Shown: piece by piece, positions 4,441 through 10,421 of the stretch
Position numbering within the stretch: the stretch's first letter is position 1
Layout: every line of letters begins with the position of its first letter
Source: an uncultured bacterium
Lineage (GTDB): Bacteria; Edwardsbacteria; AC1; EtOH8
Assembly: GCA_937958665.1 (NCBI GenBank)
Contig: CALGNM010000272.1
Coordinates: 1-10,421, forward strand
Reading direction: 5' to 3'
DNA length: 10,421 bases
The notes under the pieces: model-generated
What the model was told of the DNA's origin: nothing
Database searches by the model: none
The model's input: only the letters and a program-made list of their open reading frames with translations
Program-made: the position numbers and the translations under genes

Positions 4441-7326
4441 ATGAGCATTAAAATCGCCATGAATAAAATCATTTGGAGCATCCTGCTGGTCTTGCTGGCC
4501 TGGCAGTCCCCGGGGCAGGCCGACTACTTCGGCAAGAACAAGGTGAAATACAAGGACTTTAGGTGGGAGAAGATATCGTCGGAGAATTTCGATATCTACT
4601 ACTACCAGGGGGGGCGACAGTTGGCCGAAGTCGCGGCCGGAATGGCCGAAAAGGCCGGGGCTAGGCTGTCGCGCAACATGGGGCACAAGCTTCGTAACCG
4701 GATACCGGTGATCGTCTACGTCTCCCACAACGATTTCGCCCAGACCAACATCTCCCAAGAGATAATCGACGAGGGGGTGGGTGGATTCACCACCCTGTTC
4801 AAGAACAGGGTGGTGGTGCCGTTTACCGGCTCCTATGCCGATTTCGACCATGTGCTCAACCATGAGCTGGTCCATGCCTTCATGTTCGACCTGTTTTTCG
4901 GCCAATCCATGGAGTCGGTTTTCTCCCGCCAGAGCCTGATGCGGCTTCCGCTGTGGTTTATGGAGGGGATGGCCGAATACGAGTCCCGGGGGTGGGACTA
5001 CGAAACCGAAATGATCATTAAGGACCTGGCGGTCAACCAGCGCCTGATACCCATCAACCAGCTGGACGGGTATGGGGGAAGCTACTTCGTCTACAAAGAG
5101 GGCCAGGCTATAATCAAGTTCATCGTGGACCGTTACGGCCGGCAGAAACTCAGCGAGTTGCTGCACATGGTAAAATCAACCCGCAACATCGACAAGGCCT
5201 GCGAGATGCTGCTGGGCAGCAATGTCGAACAGCTTTCAGATCTTTGGCTCAAGGATTTGCATAAGAGGTACTGGCCCTACCTGGCGGCCAAGAAGGAGTT
5301 GCCGGAGGTGGCCAAGCAGCTCACCGACCACGATGTCTTCAAGACCGGCTCCTATTTCAACCTGGCCCCCAGCTTCTCGCCCCAAGGAGACAAGATCGCC
5401 TACATCTCCGACCAGAACGGCCGGGCCGGGATATATGTCATCTCCGGCATCGACGGGCACCGCATCAAGCACCTGGTCAAGGGGGAACAGAACGCCCTGT
5501 TCGAGGCCATGCATTTGGCCTGGTTCCGGGGCGGACTGACCTGGTCTCCTCAGGGAGATCGGCTGGCTTTTGCCGCCAAGTCCACCACCGGAGACCGGCT
5601 CTATGTGATCAACTCCTGGACCGGCCGGGTGATCAAGAGCTTTGACTTCGAGCTGGATGGCATCTATTATCCCAGCTGGTCTCCCAACGCCGAGAAAATA
5701 GCCTTTACCGGCCTGAAGGACGGACGGTCCGATCTGTACCTGGTGGACATCGCCGACAGCCACCAGGTGGCCTTCAGCCTCCAGCGGCTGACCAACGACC
5801 CCTTCGACGACCGTGAGGCCGAATGGTCGCCCGACGGCCAGCAGCTGGTGTTCGTGTCCGACCGTCCGGCCGGAGGGGAGCTCGGTTCCGGGGAATCCGC
5901 GGAGTTCGGTCGTTACCGCCTGTTCCGGGCCGAGGCGAAGGCCTTCCACCCGGAATGCCTGACCCCGGATGAGCATCTGACCTCCCGGCCCAGCTGGTCA
6001 CCCAAGGGCATAGCCTACACTGCAGTCCGCCAGGGGGTCAGCAATATCTACCTGATCTCTGGAGACAGCACCGTCCAGCTGACCGATGTTCTGTCCGGCT
6101 GCCTGCAGTCGAAGTGGTCCCGGGATGGCAACAAGCTGGTGTTCATCGGTTACCACAAAACCGGCTGGAACATTTACACCCTCAAGAACCCTTTGGATCG
6201 ACTGCCCGCTTTGGCCGGCCAGCCGGCCTGCTTCTGGGCTGATCCCGACACATCCTGGTATCTGCCCCGCACCTACCAGCTGGCCCAGGAGCAGCCCGAA
6301 AGGTATCAGCCCACCCGGGCCGAGACCAAGTTCTCGGTTGATTTCGCCCAGGGTACCTTCAGTTACAACACCCTGAGCGGGCTGGGGGGGCAGGCCGAGA
6401 TCCTGGTGAGCGACGTCATGGGCAACCACCAGTTCTACCTGCTGTCCGACATGGTGATCAACCTGCAGAACTCCGACTATCAGCTAACCTACTTCTACCG
6501 ACCCCGGCGCTGGGACTATGGCGCCAGCTATTATCAGTATCACAACTACTACCTGGCCTCCAACAATGACATCATTATCGAGAAGGTCAACGGGCTGCAG
6601 GGGATAGTCTCGTACCCCTTCAACCGCTACCAGCGGGTGGACTTGATGGCCAGTCTGAACCGTTACAGCCAGGAGTACTACTACTATTCGCGGCCCGATG
6701 CCAGCCTGACCCTGGTGGTGCCCGGAGCGGCCCTGGTGCACGACAACGTCCAGTGGACCTATTACGGCCCCCGTGACGGCTGGCGGGCCATCGCCCTGGC
6801 CGAAGTCAGCCATCATGGCCTGGGCAGCGGGATGGACTTTGTCAACTATTACGCCGATCTGCGCCATTACTGGCCGATGACCAAACGCTCCAATCTGGCC
6901 CTGAGACTGATGGGAGGGCTGTCCACCGGGGCGGAGGCCCAGTATTTTGAACTGGGGGGACCCTATACCATCAGAGGCTACGACTACAACCAGCTTTACG
7001 GAACCCGGATGGCCATGGGCAGCCTGGAGATGAGGGTGCCCTTCGTCGACCGGGTTCAGATGGCCATCCCGCCCATCTCGTTCTCCGGAATAAGGGGGGC
7101 TCTGTTTCTGGATGCCGGAGCGGCCTGGTCCGATGATCGGGCATTTCAGGCCTTCCAGGACAGCCCCGGATTGCTGCGGCTGAAGGACCTGCGGGCCGGG
7201 ATGGGGACCGGGATCCGAATGCTGGTGTCCCCATTCGCCATGAAGCTGGACTTCGCCTGGAAGACCGACCTGGCCTCGGTCTACGACAGGGTCCGGGTGA
7301 CCTTCGTGCTGGGAAGCGATTTCTGA
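4441..7326 (+). CDS. Outer-membrane protein: zinc-peptidase-like domain, TolB-type propeller, Omp85 barrel
   Basis: This 961-residue protein has three modules. A signal peptide ends near A27 (GQA before DYF). Residues about 40-290 form a gluzincin-like domain with HELVH (141-145) and a downstream WFMEGMAEY (172-180) that would give the third zinc ligand, E175 or E179. Residues about 305-585 carry six PD40/TolB-type repeats built on xWSPxG or similar (starting near 309, 365, 410, 459, 516 and 556). Residues about 630-961 form a beta barrel. It has GGPYTIRGY (839-847), the Omp85 L6-loop motif, between about the 11th and 12th of some 16 strands counted by eye, and it ends in a terminal phenylalanine. 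No POTRA domains are evident. The start is 4441 or the in-frame ATG at 4459; neither has a clear ribosome site. The protease and propeller should be periplasmic. Substrate and function are unknown. Confidence 0.85.
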   Translation: MSIKIAMNKIIWSILLVLLAWQSPGQADYFGKNKVKYKDFRWEKISSENFDIYYYQGGRQLAEVAAGMAEKAGARLSRNMGHKLRNRIPVIVYVSHNDFAQTNISQEIIDEGVGGFTTLFKNRVVVPFTGSYADFDHVLNHELVHAFMFDLFFGQSMESVFSRQSLMRLPLWFMEGMAEYESRGWDYETEMIIKDLAVNQRLIPINQLDGYGGSYFVYKEGQAIIKFIVDRYGRQKLSELLHMVKSTRNIDKACEMLLGSNVEQLSDLWLKDLHKRYWPYLAAKKELPEVAKQLTDHDVFKTGSYFNLAPSFSPQGDKIAYISDQNGRAGIYVISGIDGHRIKHLVKGEQNALFEAMHLAWFRGGLTWSPQGDRLAFAAKSTTGDRLYVINSWTGRVIKSFDFELDGIYYPSWSPNAEKIAFTGLKDGRSDLYLVDIADSHQVAFSLQRLTNDPFDDREAEWSPDGQQLVFVSDRPAGGELGSGESAEFGRYRLFRAEAKAFHPECLTPDEHLTSRPSWSPKGIAYTAVRQGVSNIYLISGDSTVQLTDVLSGCLQSKWSRDGNKLVFIGYHKTGWNIYTLKNPLDRLPALAGQPACFWADPDTSWYLPRTYQLAQEQPERYQPTRAETKFSVDFAQGTFSYNTLSGLGGQAEILVSDVMGNHQFYLLSDMVINLQNSDYQLTYFYRPRRWDYGASYYQYHNYYLASNNDIIIEKVNGLQGIVSYPFNRYQRVDLMASLNRYSQEYYYYSRPDASLTLVVPGAALVHDNVQWTYYGPRDGWRAIALAEVSHHGLGSGMDFVNYYADLRHYWPMTKRSNLALRLMGGLSTGAEAQYFELGGPYTIRGYDYNQLYGTRMAMGSLEMRVPFVDRVQMAIPPISFSGIRGALFLDAGAAWSDDRAFQAFQDSPGLLRLKDLRAGMGTGIRMLVSPFAMKLDFAWKTDLASVYDRVRVTFVLGSDF

Positions 7327-7880
7327 TGCCGCTGCGGATCACGGCCGGTGAGTGGCGAGGCCGCAGCCTGAAGTGTTTGGAGGGGCTGACGGTCCGCCCC
7401 ACCCCCTCCATGGTGCGGGAGGCAATGTTCAACATTCTTTCGGATTATTTCCCTTGCCGCCTGGTGCTGGATATTTATGCCGGATGCGGTACCCTGGGGT
7501 TGGAGGCCCTTTCCCGGGGGTCCCAACGGGCGATCATGGTGGAAAAAGATCCCCGGGCGGCCAAAGTGATCACAGACAACCTCCAGAAGATTGGCGCTGG
7601 CGAGCGGGCCAAACTGCAGATGGGCGATGCCCTACATTATCTGACCGTCTGTTCCGTCAAATTCGACCTAATTCTCGCCGACCCGCCCTATGCCGAGCAC
7701 TGTGCCGGACAAATCATCAAAGCGGTGGCAGAATCCGAAGCCCTGGAAGGGAGGGGATGCCTGGTCATCCAACATTCAACTGCCGAGAGGCCACCCTCGT
7801 CCTGGGGGCGCCTCGAACAATGGAAGGCCAAGCGCTACGGCAGAACCCAGCTTAGCTTTTACCGAAACCGGCCGGAATGA
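7326..7880 (+). CDS. rsmD: 16S rRNA (guanine(966)-N(2))-methyltransferase RsmD
   Basis: RsmD adds a methyl group from S-adenosylmethionine to N2 of G966 of 16S rRNA during assembly of the small ribosomal subunit. The 184-residue protein shows the N-terminal ITAGEWRGR (5-13), RPTPSMVREAMFNIL (24-38), the SAM loop LDIYAGCGTLGLEALSRG (48-65), and the catalytic DPPY (119-122). The usual FAGSG is YAGCG here, a small departure that keeps both glycines. The ATG shares its first base with the stop of the outer-membrane protein gene, so the two are probably co-translated. GGGAAG at 7311-7316 could serve as the ribosome site. coaD follows 24 bases on, an arrangement common in bacteria. Confidence 0.95.
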   Translation: MPLRITAGEWRGRSLKCLEGLTVRPTPSMVREAMFNILSDYFPCRLVLDIYAGCGTLGLEALSRGSQRAIMVEKDPRAAKVITDNLQKIGAGERAKLQMGDALHYLTVCSVKFDLILADPPYAEHCAGQIIKAVAESEALEGRGCLVIQHSTAERPPSSWGRLEQWKAKRYGRTQLSFYRNRPE

Positions 7881-7904
7881 TCCGGCCCACCAAGGAGGCA
7901 ACCC

Positions 7905-9351
<1,447 letters not shown>

Positions 9352-9352
<1 letters not shown>

Positions 9353-9984
9353 TGGATCTTCACAGCCTGACTGAGGCCGTCGAACTCTTCCGGTCCAAGG
9401 ACCAGGCCAAGCGCCGGCTGGCAGTGGACATCGCCTCTCAGCTGGGAAGCGCCGGGGCTGTGGCTCTGCTGTTAAAATCAATCCAGGACCAGAGCTGGAG
9501 CCTGCGGGAGTACAGCGTGGCCAAGATTGCCCTGGCCGGAGGCAAAGCGGTTGACCCGCTGTGCCGGATACTACGGGATGGCGTATGGTATGCCCGGGCG
9601 GCCGCCGCCCAAGCCTTGGGGTTGATCGGAGCCTTATCGGCTCTCAGGCACCTTATCCCCCTGACTTCAGATCCCAACCGCAGCGTGTCCGATGCCGCCG
9701 CCAAAGCGGCCGAACAACTGATACTGAACAATGACCTGACGGCCCTCTGTTCCCTAGGGACTGGCTTGGAGCCAGAGTTGCGGCGGCGCCTGCTGCAACT
9801 GGCCCTGACGGCCGACCGAAGTATATATTTGCTTCTGGAGGAGCACCTCCGGACAGTACCTATAACTGAAAACCCAGCGGCCGAAAGTGAGACCGAAGCA
9901 TTGGTCACCAGCTTGCAGTCCCTGCGGCGTGGTATAAGAGGCCTATCACGGCCGGGGACCAGGGAGGGATTCGATGAACCCTGA
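9352..9984 (+). CDS. HEAT-repeat protein of unknown function
   Basis: This 210-residue protein is built mostly of paired amphipathic helices. At least four HEAT-like units are visible, roughly at 16-45, 47-76, 78-106 and 107-130. They have the typical pattern of alanine-rich inner helices (ARAAAAQALGLIG at 81-93) and an aspartate or arginine at the turn. The C-terminal part (about 165-210) is charged and less regular. There is no signal peptide or membrane segment, so it is probably cytoplasmic and acts by binding another protein. Its ATG shares one base with the obg stop and no good ribosome site precedes it, so translation probably depends on obg. It overlaps dprA by 11 bases. Specific function cannot be read; HEAT proteins are usually scaffolds or regulators. 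Confidence 0.85.
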
Positions 9985-10325
9985 GCGCCTGATGTGGTGG
10001 CTGCGCCTGTGGGCCACCAAGGGCATCGGACCGGTCCGGTTCAACCAGCTGATCAAAGCCTTCGGGGGCCCCCAGGAGGTCTTTGCCGCCACCGATGAAC
10101 AACTGGCTGCTGTTCCCGGTTTAGATCGCCGCTCCATCAGGGCCATCCGGGATCTGACGCCCAGCAGGGATGAGGTCTTCCGGCAACTGGAGTTGGCATC
10201 CAAACAGGGGGTGGCCGTGCTGACCAGCGGGGATGAAGATTATCCCGATAATCTTAAAACCTGCGGCGACGCTCCACCGGTGCTGTTCGTAAAGGGCGGG
10301 CTGGCCGTTGCCGATCGGAGGGCGG
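9974..10325 (+). CDS. dprA: DNA-processing protein DprA, N-terminal part only
   Basis: DprA binds incoming single-stranded DNA and loads RecA during natural transformation; in bacteria without known competence it is thought to help recombination. The 117 genuine residues cover the N-terminal helical domain, with helix-hairpin-helix-like KGIGPVRFNQLIKAFGG (16-32) and VPGLDRRSIRAI (47-58). The lead into the Rossmann domain follows: YPDNLKTCGDAPPVLFVKG (90-108). The sequence stops just before the GxVGxR-type nucleotide loop that should come next. From 10326 the frame reads adapter (EIGRASGRERV), which is not protein. AGGGAGG at about 9961-9967, 5-6 bases before the ATG, supports the start. The 5' end overlaps the HEAT gene by 11 bases. 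Confidence 0.92.
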
Positions 10326-10383
10326 AGATCGGAAGAGCGTCGGGTAGGGAAAGAGTGTAGATCCCGGTGGGCGCCGGAGCATT
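10326..10383 (-). other. Illumina TruSeq universal (P5) adapter, reverse complement, with errors
   Basis: The full 58-base reverse complement of the TruSeq universal adapter is present, from AGATCGGAAGAGC to CATT. There are five substitutions, four of them T to G and one T to C. Genomic sequence ends at 10325. The errors sit away from the insert, as expected of falling base quality late in a read. The dprA reading frame continues falsely into this segment. Confidence 0.98.
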
Positions 10384-10421
10384 AAAAAAAAAAATGACAC
10401 AGCAGCGAAGAGCAAGTATAA
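10384..10421. other. Poly-A run and unplaced bases after the adapter
   Basis: Eleven A (10384-10394) directly follow the end of the adapter, as happens when an Illumina read passes the end of its molecule. The last 27 bases (10395-10421) match nothing I recognise and should be treated as read noise. No gene content is supported. Confidence 0.85.

Noticed and set aside
4369-5166. Long open frame on the minus strand (265 codons) opposite the Omp85-type gene
   Set aside because: It lies antisense to a domain-rich coding region and its translation shows no recognisable motif. Long antisense frames are common in GC-rich genes.
5236-5976. Second long minus-strand open frame (246 codons)
   Set aside because: It lies antisense to the propeller-coding part and has no recognisable domain, so it was treated as a shadow of the real gene.

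Overview
The genomic part of this window (about 45 to 10325) is a compact, roughly 55-60% GC stretch of bacterial chromosome. Housekeeping genes are packed head to tail on the + strand, with one partial gene reading the other way at the left end. A signal-peptide-bearing Omp85 protein implies an outer membrane, so the source is a diderm (Gram-negative type) bacterium. Two near-consensus sigma70 promoters argue against Bacteroidota, whose promoters differ. I cannot place it to phylum. The gene set and the protease-propeller-Omp85 fusion would suit an uncultured candidate phylum near the FCB group, but that is inference.

Both ends are not genomic. Positions 1-44 are an exact stretch of the Illumina TruSeq universal (P5) adapter. 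Positions 10326-10383 are its full 58-base reverse complement with five substitutions, followed by 11 A and 27 unplaced bases. The two terminal genes run into adapter, so each naive translation ends in adapter-coded residues.

Layout. (1) 45-397: a 3'-truncated DUF3467 gene on the minus strand and a divergent promoter pair. (2) 398-3250: a tight run of a GT2 glycosyltransferase, surE, pcm, a SLOG/LOG-like protein (TIGR00725 type) and an acylphosphatase. (3) 3251-3474: the only sizeable gap, holding a dRS3-like 20-bp inverted repeat. (4) 3475-7326: apt, a small secreted protein whose C-terminus resembles that of TamB, and a 961-residue protein joining a zinc-peptidase-like domain, a six-repeat TolB-type propeller and an Omp85 barrel. 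(5) 7326-10325: rsmD, coaD, obg, a HEAT-repeat gene and the start of dprA, mostly overlapping by 1 to 11 bases.

Functionally, surE-pcm-SLOG-acyP looks like a nucleotide, protein and metabolite damage-control cluster. The apt-adjacent pair looks like an envelope module. The last block covers ribosome maturation (rsmD, obg), CoA synthesis (coaD) and DNA uptake or recombination (dprA). The best candidate for something undescribed is the protease-propeller-Omp85 protein with its small TamB-like neighbour.
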